A DNA stretch of 60,979 nt from Nocardia carnea. GTDB lineage: Bacteria; Actinomycetota; Actinomycetes; Mycobacteriales; Mycobacteriaceae. The stretch is taken from positions 1 to 60,979 of the forward strand of contig NZ_JARWOV010000189.1 in assembly GCF_029868855.1 (NCBI RefSeq), written 5' to 3'. A program made the translations under genes and the position numbers. Below, piece after piece: positions 34,150-43,005 of this stretch (position 1 is its first letter; every line of letters starts with the position of its first letter). The notes beneath the pieces are model-generated. The model was not told the origin of the DNA and did not search any database. It saw only the letters and a list, made by a program, of their open reading frames with translations.

Positions 34150-34968
34150 TCAACCGCTGACCACTCGACCCGGCTCGGCCGGCGCGGAACGCGACTCCTC
34201 GGTCAGTACGTCGAGCAGTTCCTGCTCCAGGGCGGCGAACTCGGGAGCCGTGATCATGGACAGGGTGCGCGGGCGTGGGAGATCGACCCGCACTTCGCGG
34301 CGCACCGTGGCCGGGCGGGCGGACAGGACGACGACGCGGTCCGACAGGTACACGGCCTCGCGGATATCGTGGGTGATCATCAGCACCATCCATCGGTAGC
34401 GCTGCCAGACGTCCTGTAACCAGGCCTGCATCTCGGTGCGGGTCAGCGAGTCGAGTGCGCCGAAAGGTTCGTCGAGGAGCAGCAATTCACGTTCCTGGAC
34501 GACGGTGCGCAGCAGTGCGGCACGCTGCCGCATACCGCCGGACAGCTGGGACGGGCGGGCGTCCTCGAATCCGGACAGCCCGAACGCACCGAACAGTTCG
34601 CGGGCGCGCCGCCGGGCTTCGGCTTTCGGGACACCGTGTACCTGCAACCCGAGGATGGTGTTGTCGAGGACGGTGCGCCATGGGAACAACAGATCCTTCT
34701 GCGGCATATAGGCGCAATGCGCGGCCGCCGTCCGGGTGTCGTCACCGAAACGGACACGACCCGAATCGGCGCTTTCCAGCCCGGCCAGCGTATTGAACAG
34801 GGTGCTCTTCCCGCACCCGCTCGGACCGATGACGGAGACGAACTCGCCGGGCTCGGCGGTGAACGACAGGCCGGCCAGTACCGGCCGGCGCCCCTGCCGT
34901 CGGCCCGGCTGTGGAAAGGACTTGGCGAGGGAGTCGACGACGAGCCGGTTACCGATCGGGTCAGCCAC
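34150..34968 (-). CDS. thiZ: ABC transporter ATPase for thiamine precursor uptake
   Basis: This 272-residue ATPase has Walker A GPSGCGKST, Q-loop MPQKDLLFPW, signature LSGGMRQR, Walker B LLLLDEPFGALD and H-loop ITHD. The LLFPWRTVLDN form is shared with nitrate/taurine/pyrimidine-type importers. It ends an operon with the TPP riboswitch, tenA, binding protein and permease, so it should power uptake of HMP-type thiamine precursors. GTG 34968 overlaps the permease stop by 8 bases. Confidence 0.85.
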   Translation of the reverse strand: MADPIGNRLVVDSLAKSFPQPGRRQGRRPVLAGLSFTAEPGEFVSVIGPSGCGKSTLFNTLAGLESADSGRVRFGDDTRTAAAHCAYMPQKDLLFPWRTVLDNTILGLQVHGVPKAEARRRARELFGAFGLSGFEDARPSQLSGGMRQRAALLRTVVQERELLLLDEPFGALDSLTRTEMQAWLQDVWQRYRWMVLMITHDIREAVYLSDRVVVLSARPATVRREVRVDLPRPRTLSMITAPEFAALEQELLDVLTEESRSAPAEPGRVVSG

Positions 34969-35812
34969 GGCGACTCCGGTTCTCCGCGCGCGACCACGGC
35001 GCGACGACCCGCTCGACCGCGAACGTCAGCAGATACAACGCGATACTGATCAGCGCTGTCACGAACACGGCCGCCAGCACCAGGTCGGTGCGGAACGAAT
35101 TCTTCTGCAGGCTCATATAGATACCGAGCCCCTGGCGCGCGCCGACGTATTCGGCGAACACGGCACCGACGACGGCATAGGTGATCCCGATCCGCAGCGC
35201 CGTGAAGAACCGGGGTATCGCCGAGGGCAGGCGCACATAGCGGAAGACCTGGCCGCGGGAGGCACCCATACTGCGCAACAGCGCGCCCGCCTCACGATCG
35301 GCAGCGGCAAAGCCCTCGATCAGGCCGATCGCCATCGGGAAGAAAGTGACCAGCGCGACGACGAGGACCTTCGGCAGCAGTCCGAACCCGAACCAGATGA
35401 TCATCAGCGGCGCTATCGCGATGATCGGCAAGGTCTGGGAGGCAACGAAGAGCGGGACGAACGCGCGGCGCAACCAGGGCGAGAAGTCGACCACGACGGC
35501 CAGCAGCCAGGCCAAGCTCAGCGACAGGGCGAAACCGGTCGCGGTGACCTGCAGGGTGGCGGCCGCGTGGACGGTTATCTCGTCGCGGTGCGCCCAACCC
35601 TGTTCCAGCACACGGATCGGTGACGGGAGGAGTTGCGGACGGATGCCGCTGATCTGCACGTAGGCCTGCCAGGCAGCGACCAGGACCGCGACGGTAACGA
35701 CCGCAGGCACCAGCCGGCCGATCGCCGAGAATCCGGTGCCCGCCGCCGAGGACGGGTCGGGCTGTGACGGATTGCCGGGCGCGGGTTCGCTACGGGGAGG
35801 CGAGATAGTCAT
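34961..35812 (-). CDS. thiX: ABC transporter permease for thiamine precursor uptake
   Basis: This is a 283-residue permease with about six membrane segments. The EAA loop reads EGFAAADREAGALLRSMGASRGQVFRYVRLPSAIPRFFTALRIG, the contact for the ATPase. It belongs to the SsuC/TauC/ThiX-type family. ATG 35812 overlaps the binding-protein gene by 23 bases and lacks a clear Shine-Dalgarno sequence, so reinitiation is likely. A hydrophilic Pro-rich leader of about 30 residues precedes the first membrane segment. Confidence 0.83.
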   Translation of the reverse strand: MTISPPRSEPAPGNPSQPDPSSAAGTGFSAIGRLVPAVVTVAVLVAAWQAYVQISGIRPQLLPSPIRVLEQGWAHRDEITVHAAATLQVTATGFALSLSLAWLLAVVVDFSPWLRRAFVPLFVASQTLPIIAIAPLMIIWFGFGLLPKVLVVALVTFFPMAIGLIEGFAAADREAGALLRSMGASRGQVFRYVRLPSAIPRFFTALRIGITYAVVGAVFAEYVGARQGLGIYMSLQKNSFRTDLVLAAVFVTALISIALYLLTFAVERVVAPWSRAENRSRRG

Positions 35813-36812
35813 CGGTGAAATACGTCGACCAGTCGGGTTCCTCGGCCAAGCGCGCACCGTCCGGCCCGGTGAGCAGGCCCTTGTCGTACAGGAATCCGGA
35901 ATTCGCCGCCCACTGCTCCTGGGTCTGGGTGCCCACCCGGCCCTCGGAGTCCTTCATGAACTGCTCGGCCAGCATGCGCTGGCTCTCGAAGACCAGCGAT
36001 TCGTCGGGGAACGCACCGGGATTCGCGTCGAGAAGGTCCTGGGCGGCGGCGGCCGGTTCGTCGGCGGCGAACTGGTATCCGCGTTGCAGCGCCTGCACGA
36101 ACTTCGCCGCGCGATCGGGATTCGCGGCCAGCCAGTCCTGATTGGCGTCGATCACGATGGCGTAGGCGTCGGGGAAACCGAAATCGGTGTAGCGGAAGTA
36201 TTTCATGGGGGTGCCGTGGTGTTCGGCCTCGATCCCCTCCCACGCGAGGTAGGAGACGGTGAAATCCGCCTGTCCGGAGTAGACGGCCTCGTACGCCGAA
36301 GTGCCCAGGGTGACCGATTCGAACTCGCCCTTACCACCGTCGTTGCGGATCACCTGCTGCAGCGCTTCCACCTCGCCGGGATCGCCGAAACCGGCATAGG
36401 TCTCGCCGTCCAGGTCCTTGGGGGACCTGATATCGGCGCGGTCGGCTTTCACGCCGATCCCGGTCGCCCAGTGTTGCAGGGGCGCGAGTACCGATATCGT
36501 GTGGCCGCCGGAGGCGCGGGAGAAGGTCGACGAATTATGAGTACTGATACCGAATTCGGCGTTACCGGCGTCGACGACCGTATCGACCGCGGTGTTGTTG
36601 TACGGCAGGATCTCCACGTCCAGGCCGGCCTCGGCGAACCAGCCGCGTTGCTGCGCCACGAACAGGCCGGTGTGGTTGGTGTTCGGCGTCCAGTCCAGGG
36701 CGAAGCGGATGGTCTCGTCGCCGCCGGTCCCCGCCGTACAGGCGGTGAGCGCGGACAGCGCCACCAGCGCGGCGGCAGCCGTCGCCAGGGCCCGGCGTAG
36801 GCGGGCGTTCAC
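35790..36812 (-). CDS. thiY: Thiamine-precursor (HMP-type) binding lipoprotein
   Basis: This is a 340-residue NMT1/THI5-like binding protein. A lipoprotein signal ends in the lipobox LTAC (VALSALTAC). The ligand-binding region has FALDWTPNTNHTGLFVAQQRGWF and LPYNNTAVDTVVDAGNAEFGIS, typical of ThiY proteins that bind formyl-aminopyrimidine. GTG 36812 overlaps the tenA stop (GTGA). With TenA downstream of a TPP riboswitch, capture of degraded thiamine pyrimidines is the likely job. Confidence 0.87.
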   Translation of the reverse strand: MNARLRRALATAAAALVALSALTACTAGTGGDETIRFALDWTPNTNHTGLFVAQQRGWFAEAGLDVEILPYNNTAVDTVVDAGNAEFGISTHNSSTFSRASGGHTISVLAPLQHWATGIGVKADRADIRSPKDLDGETYAGFGDPGEVEALQQVIRNDGGKGEFESVTLGTSAYEAVYSGQADFTVSYLAWEGIEAEHHGTPMKYFRYTDFGFPDAYAIVIDANQDWLAANPDRAAKFVQALQRGYQFAADEPAAAAQDLLDANPGAFPDESLVFESQRMLAEQFMKDSEGRVGTQTQEQWAANSGFLYDKGLLTGPDGARLAEEPDWSTYFTDDYLASP

Positions 36813-37519
36813 GGCGCGGGCCAGGGCTGCGGATGCAGGGCGGTATCCCAGAACATCAGCTCGTACCGGGTCGCGACGGTGAACGCCGCCGCCATCGCGT
36901 CGCGCTCCCGGGCGCTCGCGGCCTCCGCCGCCGCGTCGACCATCGTCCGGGCCGCGGCCGCCGACTCCTGGAACTCCTCGGCGCCGTAGGTCGCCACCCA
37001 TTGCGCGTACGGATGATCGGGATCGGCGGCGAGGACGGCGGCCGCGCGGGCGGCCAGATCGCGCCCGACCTCGGCGTATATCCAGAAGCACGGTAACGCC
37101 GCCGCCGCGCCCACGGCGTAGGACTCGGTGGCGGCGGTCGCGATCAGATAGGAGACGTAGCCGAGGCAGGCCGCCGAATGTTCCGGCTCGCCGTCCCGGG
37201 CGGGTAGCTTCCCGCCGCCGAGCAGTTCGTCGTGCAAGGCCGACTCGACCGATACCGCCGAGGCGGCCGAATTCGCCCAGAACCGCGCGGCCCCGGCATC
37301 GGGAGCCTTGGACGAGAGGATGGCCAGCACCTTCGAATAACCCGCCAGATAGAGCGAATCCTGCTCGATATAGGTGCGGAAAACCTCGGGCGGCAGGGTA
37401 CCGGCACCGAGTAACCGAAGGAATTCGAGATCGTCGATGGCGCCGCGCAGCGCCTTCGTCCGGTCCCAGAGGTGATCGGTGAATCGGCCGGTTTCCGTGG
37501 TGTGCGCGAGCAACGCCAA
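36809..37519 (-). CDS. tenA: Thiaminase II / aminopyrimidine aminohydrolase TenA
   Basis: This is a 236-residue TenA-family enzyme. It carries TYIEQDSLYLAGY with Asp54, a conserved Cys in AALPCFWIYAEVG and a Glu in TRYELMFWD, matching the Asp-Cys-Glu set of thiaminase II. It hydrolyses amino-HMP derivatives to HMP for thiamine salvage. The start is TTG 37519: AAGGGA lies 5 bases upstream and no better codon is in frame. This rare start plus the overlapping riboswitch points to tight translational control. Confidence 0.9.
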   Translation of the reverse strand: MALLAHTTETGRFTDHLWDRTKALRGAIDDLEFLRLLGAGTLPPEVFRTYIEQDSLYLAGYSKVLAILSSKAPDAGAARFWANSAASAVSVESALHDELLGGGKLPARDGEPEHSAACLGYVSYLIATAATESYAVGAAAALPCFWIYAEVGRDLAARAAAVLAADPDHPYAQWVATYGAEEFQESAAAARTMVDAAAEAASARERDAMAAAFTVATRYELMFWDTALHPQPWPAP

Positions 37520-37521
37520 GA

Positions 37522-37600
37522 CATCCCTTCGTCAGCATTACCTGGACAGGTTCCCGGGTGTGATCTCAGCCCCGCGTCGTACGGAGCACCCCGTGTCAGA
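37522..37600 (-). promoter_or_regulatory. TPP riboswitch (THI element)
   Basis: On the minus strand the leader reads ACGGGGTGC, GGGGCTGAGATCAC, ACCCGGGAACCTG, AGGTAATGCTGACGAAGGGA. These are the conserved TPP-sensing blocks in the right order: GGGUGC, CUGAGA, ACC..GAACCUG, UAAUxC and GCGAAGGGA (here GACGAAGGGA). The last block contains the tenA Shine-Dalgarno sequence, so ligand binding would hide the ribosome site directly. Confidence 0.93.
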
Positions 37601-37722
37601 ACGAATTCGACCATACCAGTGGCGCGTCGCATGACAAGTGGTCCGGTGCCCCGGATAATGCGTACCCCGGTCCGCGCCGACCGCGGCCGCTACTTTCCCG
37701 ACTCCGAGGAAAACCCGCTGAT

Positions 37723-38877
37723 TCACAGACCGCCACGGGCGACGAGCTGGGCCGCGATCACATTGCGCTGGATCTCGTTGGTGCCCTCGCCGACGATCAT
37801 CAGCGGGGCGTCCCGGAAGTAACGTTCGACGTCGTATTCGGTGGAGTATCCGTACCCGCCGTGGATGCGGACCGCGTTCAGAGCGATCTCCATCGCGACC
37901 TCGGAAGCGTACAGCTTGGCCATCCCGGCCTCCATATCGCAGCGCTCCCCGCGGTCGTACATTTCGGCCGCATACCGGGTGAGCTGGCGGGCGGCGGTGA
38001 GTTTGGTGGCCATATCGGCCAGGTAGTTGCCCACCGACTGGTGCTTCCAGATGGGTTCGCCGAAGCTCTCCCGCTGCTGTGCGTAGGCGAGCGAATCCTC
38101 CAGGGCGGCCGCACCGACTCCCAGCGCCCGCGACGCCACCTGGATCCGGCCGGTTTCGAGCCCCTTCATCATCTGCGCGAATCCTTTTCCGGGCAGGCCG
38201 CCGAGGATCGCGTTCGCGCCGATCCGGTAGCCGTCGAACGACAGCTCACAGCTCTCGACCCCCTTGTATCCGAGTTTGGGCAGGTCCCGCGAAACCGTGA
38301 GCCCGGGGCCGTGTTCGACGAGCACGATCGACATACCCCGGTGCCGCGGGGTGGCGGCCGGGTCGGTTTTGCAGAGCAGGGCGATAACCCCCGACCGCCG
38401 CGCGTTGGTGATCCAGGTCTTGGCCCCGTCGATCACCAGATCGTCGCCGTCACGTTCGGCGTGGGTGGTCATGGCCTGCAGATCCGAGCCGCCGCCGGGC
38501 TCGGTCAGCGCCATGGTCGCCCGGATCTCGCCGGTGGCCAGCCGGGGCAGGTACTGCTTCCGCTGCTCCTCGGTGCCGAACAGGGCGATGAGTTTCGCGA
38601 CGACCGTATGGCCGCCCATCGCACCGGCCAGCGACATCCAGCCGCGGGCCAATTCCTCGGTGACCTGCACGTAGCAGGGCATCGAGACCGGTGTACCGCC
38701 GAATTCCTCCGGTACGGCAAGCCCGTAGATGCCGATCCGCTTCATCTGGTCGATCCACGCCTCCGGGTACCGGTCGGCGTGCTCGACTTCCCGTACCGAC
38801 GGTTTCACCTCACGATCGATGAACTCGCGCACCGTTCGTACCAGCAGCGCTTCTTCGTCGTTCAGGTAGTAGCTCAC
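37723..38877 (-). CDS. Acyl-CoA dehydrogenase
   Basis: This 384-residue flavoprotein has the usual family length. It opens YYLNDEEALLVRTVREFIDREVKP. It carries MALTEPGGGSDLQAM and KTWITNARRS (FAD and substrate binding), RIQVASRALGVGAAALEDSLAYAQQRESFGEPIWKHQ, and the C-terminal HGGYGYSTEYDVERYFRDAPLMIVGEGTNEIQRNVIA with the catalytic Glu in the EGTNE loop. It removes hydrogens alpha-beta to a CoA thioester. GTG 38877 is chosen because upstream sequence is Arg/Pro-rich and not protein-like. The acyl substrate is unknown. Confidence 0.9.
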   Translation of the reverse strand: MSYYLNDEEALLVRTVREFIDREVKPSVREVEHADRYPEAWIDQMKRIGIYGLAVPEEFGGTPVSMPCYVQVTEELARGWMSLAGAMGGHTVVAKLIALFGTEEQRKQYLPRLATGEIRATMALTEPGGGSDLQAMTTHAERDGDDLVIDGAKTWITNARRSGVIALLCKTDPAATPRHRGMSIVLVEHGPGLTVSRDLPKLGYKGVESCELSFDGYRIGANAILGGLPGKGFAQMMKGLETGRIQVASRALGVGAAALEDSLAYAQQRESFGEPIWKHQSVGNYLADMATKLTAARQLTRYAAEMYDRGERCDMEAGMAKLYASEVAMEIALNAVRIHGGYGYSTEYDVERYFRDAPLMIVGEGTNEIQRNVIAAQLVARGGL

Positions 38878-38994
38878 GCCCGATGTCCTCACCGTGTGGC
38901 GGGCCCGGGCCCGCGGAGATCCGTACGGTTCACAGAGATACCGATCGTGACGAACGTATAGCCGGTCCGGGTTGCCGGCCCGGTCGGCCCATTC

Positions 38995-39040
38995 GCTCAC
39001 CGGTCGGCTCGCACCAGTCCGCTCACCGGTCGGCTCGCAC
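38995..39040. repeat. 20-bp direct repeat upstream of the CoA transferase
   Basis: GCTCACCGGTCGGCTCGCAC occurs at 38995-39014 and again, identically, at 39021-39040, a 26-bp period. It sits 67 bases before the CoA-transferase start in the divergent gap to the acyl-CoA dehydrogenase. Paired regulator sites or a recent duplication are both possible. Confidence 0.8.
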
Positions 39041-39106
39041 TCGTCCCGCACATCGATGCCCGGCACATCGTTCATACGCAGGCTTGTCGGTGGGTAGCAT
39101 CGGGCG

Positions 39107-40300
39107 GTGTCCGACGCCTCGGGAGAAATCGCGCGCCGGGTACACGACTGGCTCGACAGCGGCGTTCCGGCACTCACCGGGTATTCCGACGGACCGCCGC
39201 TGATCCCTCCGGGGTCGGCGGCATCGATGGCCCGGCGGCAGACGGAACGGATCGCGGCGATCACCGGCGGACGGGTTCGCCTGGACGGTGCGCGGCTGCT
39301 GTCCGAACGCGCCGCCTTCACCGGGTCCCGCCGCGGCGGGACCCTATCGGCCGGCGGGCACTGCCGCCTGCTTCCCACCGCCGACGGCTGGGCCGCCGTC
39401 AGCTGTGCGCGACCGGACGACCCCGTCCTGCTGGGTGCCCTCGTATGCGGTGACGTCGGCGACGATCCGTGGCCCGCCGTGACGGACTGGTTGCGCACCC
39501 ATACCGGCGCCGAACTCGCCGAACGCGCCGAACTGCTGGGACTCGCCGCCGGCCCGGTCGATTCCGCTCCGGCCGAGGTTCCGCAACCGCTGGACGTGCG
39601 CCCAGTAGCCGGACTGCGCGTGATCGACTTCAGTGCCCTGTGGGCGGGCCCGCTGTGCGCCCATCTGCTGGGCCTGGCCGGTGCCCGCGTCATCAAGGTC
39701 GAGACACCGACCCGGCCCGACGGCGCCCGCGCCGGATCTCCCGAGTTCTATCGGCTGCTGCACGGCGGCCACGAATCCGTCGTCCTCGACCCCGGCGACG
39801 GCGGCCAGCGGCGCGCGTTACGCGAACTCGTCGCTTCCGCCGATATCGTGATCGAGGCGTCCCGGCCGCGTGCTCTTCTCGGTTTCGGGCTGGACGCAGA
39901 GGAATTCGTCGCCTCCGGCGGTACCTGGGTATCGATCACCGCGCACGGCCGGGATTCGAACCGGATCGGGTTCGGTGACGATATCGCGGCCACCGCGGGT
40001 CTCGTCGCCTGTCCCGATGGGAACACGCCGCTGTTCGTGGGTGATGCGATCGCCGACCCGCTGACGGGACTGACAGCAGCGGTGCTGGCCATGTCGGCAC
40101 CCGCCGACGGCGCCGGCCACCTGTGGGATATCGCCATGTCCGGGGTCGTCGCCGCGACCCTCGGTCCCGGCTCGGCGACCGTGCCCGTCGACGAATCGAC
40201 AGTGGCTGTTCCGCGCCGGCGCACACCGATCGGCACGGCGCCGGAGAGCGGCCGGGATACCTTCGCCGTGCTCACCGAACTGGGTGTGCGGCCCGGATGA
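39107..40300 (+). CDS. CaiB/BaiF-type (class III) CoA-transferase, rearranged domain order
   Basis: This is a 397-residue protein. The usual CaiB start, VAGLRVIDFSALWAGPLCAHLLGLAGARVIKVETP, appears only at about residue 166. The first 150 residues resemble the part that normally comes last in these proteins (GGHCRLLPTADGWAAVSC ... LLGLAAGPV). The nucleotide-binding-like fold is otherwise present. Members move CoA between carboxylic acids. Its stop overlaps the amidohydrolase start (ATGA), so they form one operon. The start is GTG 39107. Activity is uncertain given the layout. Confidence 0.75.
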   Translation: MSDASGEIARRVHDWLDSGVPALTGYSDGPPLIPPGSAASMARRQTERIAAITGGRVRLDGARLLSERAAFTGSRRGGTLSAGGHCRLLPTADGWAAVSCARPDDPVLLGALVCGDVGDDPWPAVTDWLRTHTGAELAERAELLGLAAGPVDSAPAEVPQPLDVRPVAGLRVIDFSALWAGPLCAHLLGLAGARVIKVETPTRPDGARAGSPEFYRLLHGGHESVVLDPGDGGQRRALRELVASADIVIEASRPRALLGFGLDAEEFVASGGTWVSITAHGRDSNRIGFGDDIAATAGLVACPDGNTPLFVGDAIADPLTGLTAAVLAMSAPADGAGHLWDIAMSGVVAATLGPGSATVPVDESTVAVPRRRTPIGTAPESGRDTFAVLTELGVRPG

Positions 40301-41697
40301 CCGAGCTGCTGATTCGCGACGCCGAGGTATCCGCGGGAACCCGGGCCGATGTCCTGATACGCGATTCGATCATCGCCGCGGTCGGGACCGGCCGCCCGGC
40401 GCCCGGCCGCGCGGTTCTCGACGCCGGCGGCGGCGCACTGCTGCCGGGATTGCACGACCACCACCTGCATCTGCACGCTCTGGCGGCGGACGCGTATTCG
40501 GTCCGATGCGGACCCCCGCAGGTGCGCACCGCCGTCGATCTCGCCCGCTCGCTCGCCGCAGCGCCGGGGGACGGATGGATCCGCGGGGTCGGGTACGTCG
40601 AAACGGTGGCCGGGCTGCTCGATTCGGCGGCGCTCGACGCATTGTGCCGTGACCGACCGGCCCGGATCCAGCATCGCAGCGGTGCGATGTGGATTCTCAA
40701 CTCCGCCGCGGCCCGCCTCGCCGGACTCGACACCGCCACCGAGCCCGGTGTGGAACGCGATGCGAAGGGTCGCGCCACGGGCCGCGTCTGGCGCGCGGAT
40801 ACCTGGCTGCGGTCACAACTGCCGCATACCGGCCCACCTGACCTGACGGAGGTGGGTACCCGGCTGGCCGGGTACGGGATCACCGGAATCACCGATGCCA
40901 CACCCGATCTCCCCCGGGACACCCTCGCGGGACTGATCGGTGCGGCGAGCTCCGGTGCGCTACCCCAGCGACTGAACCTCCTGGGCGTTCCACTCGGCCA
41001 CACCGGTGGATCCGGCGTCACCACCGGCGCGTACAAGATCGTGCTCGCGGATTCCGGACTACCCGATATCGACTCCCTGGCAGCCACCGTCGCGCGCGCA
41101 CACGAGCGGGGCCGGGCGGTCGCCGTGCACTGCGTGAGCCGGGAGGCGCTGCTGATACTGCTCGCGGTCTTCGACGAAACCGGTACGGTGCCGGGCGACC
41201 GGATCGAACACGCCGCGATGGTTCCGGCCGAATCCATCGCCGCATTGCGGCGCCTCGGAGTCACCGTGGTGACCCAGCCGGGTTTCCTCGCCGACCGCGG
41301 CGACGACTACCGGCGCCGTATCGAGCCCCGTGACCTGCCCGACCTCTATCGCTGCCGGAGCCTGTCGGAAGGTGGCGTCGGGCTGGCCCTGTCCAGCGAC
41401 GCCCCGTACGGACCGCTCGATCCCTGGCAGGTGATCACCGCGGCCGTTTCTCGGCACGCGCCGGACGGTTCCGTGGTCGGTGCGGCCGAAACGCTCCCGG
41501 CGGCGACGGCTCTCGGCCGTTACCTCGCACCTCTGCACGACCCCGGGGGCCCGGCCCGCGCAGTCACAGCAGGCTCGCCGGCCGACCTCGTCTTGCTGGA
41601 CCGGCCGCTCGAGCGCATACTCGCGCAGCCCACGGCCGAGGCAGTGCGCGCCACTCTCATCGGCGGAGCGGTGGTGTTCGAACGCCGGAAACCCTGA
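40297..41697 (+). CDS. Amidohydrolase family protein
   Basis: This 466-residue metal-dependent hydrolase of the amidohydrolase_3 type has LPGLHDHHLHLHALAADA (first metal His pair), AVAVHCVSREALL (metal His), RIEHAAMVP (metal His) and LSSDAPYGPLDP (catalytic Asp). The end, AGSPADLVLLDRPL ... ATLIGGAVVF, is the family's composite beta domain. The substrate could be an N-acyl compound, cyclic amide or exoenzyme-type amide. It is coupled to the CoA transferase, which hints at acid release followed by CoA transfer. Confidence 0.85.
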   Translation: MTELLIRDAEVSAGTRADVLIRDSIIAAVGTGRPAPGRAVLDAGGGALLPGLHDHHLHLHALAADAYSVRCGPPQVRTAVDLARSLAAAPGDGWIRGVGYVETVAGLLDSAALDALCRDRPARIQHRSGAMWILNSAAARLAGLDTATEPGVERDAKGRATGRVWRADTWLRSQLPHTGPPDLTEVGTRLAGYGITGITDATPDLPRDTLAGLIGAASSGALPQRLNLLGVPLGHTGGSGVTTGAYKIVLADSGLPDIDSLAATVARAHERGRAVAVHCVSREALLILLAVFDETGTVPGDRIEHAAMVPAESIAALRRLGVTVVTQPGFLADRGDDYRRRIEPRDLPDLYRCRSLSEGGVGLALSSDAPYGPLDPWQVITAAVSRHAPDGSVVGAAETLPAATALGRYLAPLHDPGGPARAVTAGSPADLVLLDRPLERILAQPTAEAVRATLIGGAVVFERRKP

Positions 41698-41752
41698 GGG
41701 CAGTCACGCGAGGCCGAGTGCATGGCGGCGGCGAGTTCCGGCGCGCCGGTGC

Positions 41753-42823
41753 CTACCGGTCGTGCGCAGCGGCGATTTCGTCGACCAGACCCCACTCGAG
41801 TGCGTCCTGCGGGCCGAGCGCGACACCGGTGACGAACAAGTGCAGCGCCCGCCATCGGCCGATCCGGCGGGGCACGCTCACGGTGCCACCCGCGCCCGGG
41901 ATCAACCCCATCGCCACCTCCGGCAACCGGATCACGGTCTCCGGGGCGGCGACGACACGTCCGGCGAACGCGGAGATCTCGATCCCGGCCCCCACGCAGT
42001 GGCCGTGCAACCGGACCTCGATGCGCTCCGCCAGCCGGGCCATCAACCGCGCCGCTCCGCCGCGGGTCCGGATCAGATGAGCGGTCGCGGTATCGGGGGT
42101 ATGGCCGAATTCGTCGAGATCCCCGCCGGAGCAGAACGACGCACCGGCACCGTCGAGCACGATCCTGCCGAAGGTATCGGCGAGCAACGCGGTGCGCAAC
42201 GCGTCGACCAGGGCATCACGGAGCGCGGTGCCGTAGGCATTGCGCCGTTCCGGCCGGTTCAGCGTGATCCGGAACGTATCGCCGTCCGCGGCGAGCAGGA
42301 CCGGGTCGGTTTCGGGCGGTGGCGGTAGGGGACGGCCCAGCCGGCGTCGTTCCTCGAGCCAGCGGCCGAATTCCGGGCCGCCCTGGAGTGTGGAGTAGGC
42401 GAAGGACTCCATATCGATGGCCGCCGGCACCGGGAGACCTGCCGAAGCGCGGACCACCTGCGCGGCGAAACTCGCTGCCTGCGGATTTCGCCGCACACAG
42501 TCGGCGAACTCGGCGACCGCGCGCTGGGGATCGCCGGTCACGACAACCGCCCGGTCCGCCGGATCCGCCGCCGCCGCGTAGGTCAGGTCCAGCGCAGCGG
42601 TCAACGGCGCGAGTTCGGCAGCGATACCGCCGGAACAGAGTCCGACTGCCGGCCCGCCCAGTTCCGGTATCCGCGCGGCGGCGGCCGCCGCGGTCGCCGC
42701 GTCGATACCGGTGAGGTCGACCAGCAGCAGCGGCTCGAGCAAGGTGGTCGCGTCCAGGGCGAATTCATCGGCCGCGCCCTCGGCCAACTCCGCCGCGCCG
42801 AGGGTGCGTACTTCGATCCCCAT
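41753..42823 (-). CDS. Enoyl-CoA hydratase/isomerase with a degenerate extra N-terminal domain
   Basis: This is a 356-residue protein. A full crotonase domain fills about residues 180-350: ITLNRPERRNAYGTALRDAL, ASFCSGGDLDEFG (oxyanion hole), RLHGHCVGAGIEISAFAGRVVA and the PEVAMGLIPGAGGTVSVPRRIG region with a Glu. The first 170 residues look like a decayed crotonase copy (AVGLCSGGIAAE, MESFAYSTLQGGPEFGRWLE). AGGAGGG sits before ATG 42823. It faces a MarR gene and probably belongs to CoA-linked catabolism. Confidence 0.85.
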   Translation of the reverse strand: MGIEVRTLGAAELAEGAADEFALDATTLLEPLLLVDLTGIDAATAAAAAARIPELGGPAVGLCSGGIAAELAPLTAALDLTYAAAADPADRAVVVTGDPQRAVAEFADCVRRNPQAASFAAQVVRASAGLPVPAAIDMESFAYSTLQGGPEFGRWLEERRRLGRPLPPPPETDPVLLAADGDTFRITLNRPERRNAYGTALRDALVDALRTALLADTFGRIVLDGAGASFCSGGDLDEFGHTPDTATAHLIRTRGGAARLMARLAERIEVRLHGHCVGAGIEISAFAGRVVAAPETVIRLPEVAMGLIPGAGGTVSVPRRIGRWRALHLFVTGVALGPQDALEWGLVDEIAAAHDR

Positions 42824-43005
42824 ACCTACCCTCCTGGTTGCGTGTTCCGGGCCCGGCCGCGCCTGGGCCGCCCGCGCGTCCGGCCGCATCGAACTTATCG
42901 GACGCACCCACAACCATTTGTCGCCTACGAGCCCGCACCGCCATCCGGGGCCGAGGCACCTGCCCACCGGGCGGTGCGCCGGGTGGTGTGCGGGAAACTG
43001 ACGTG

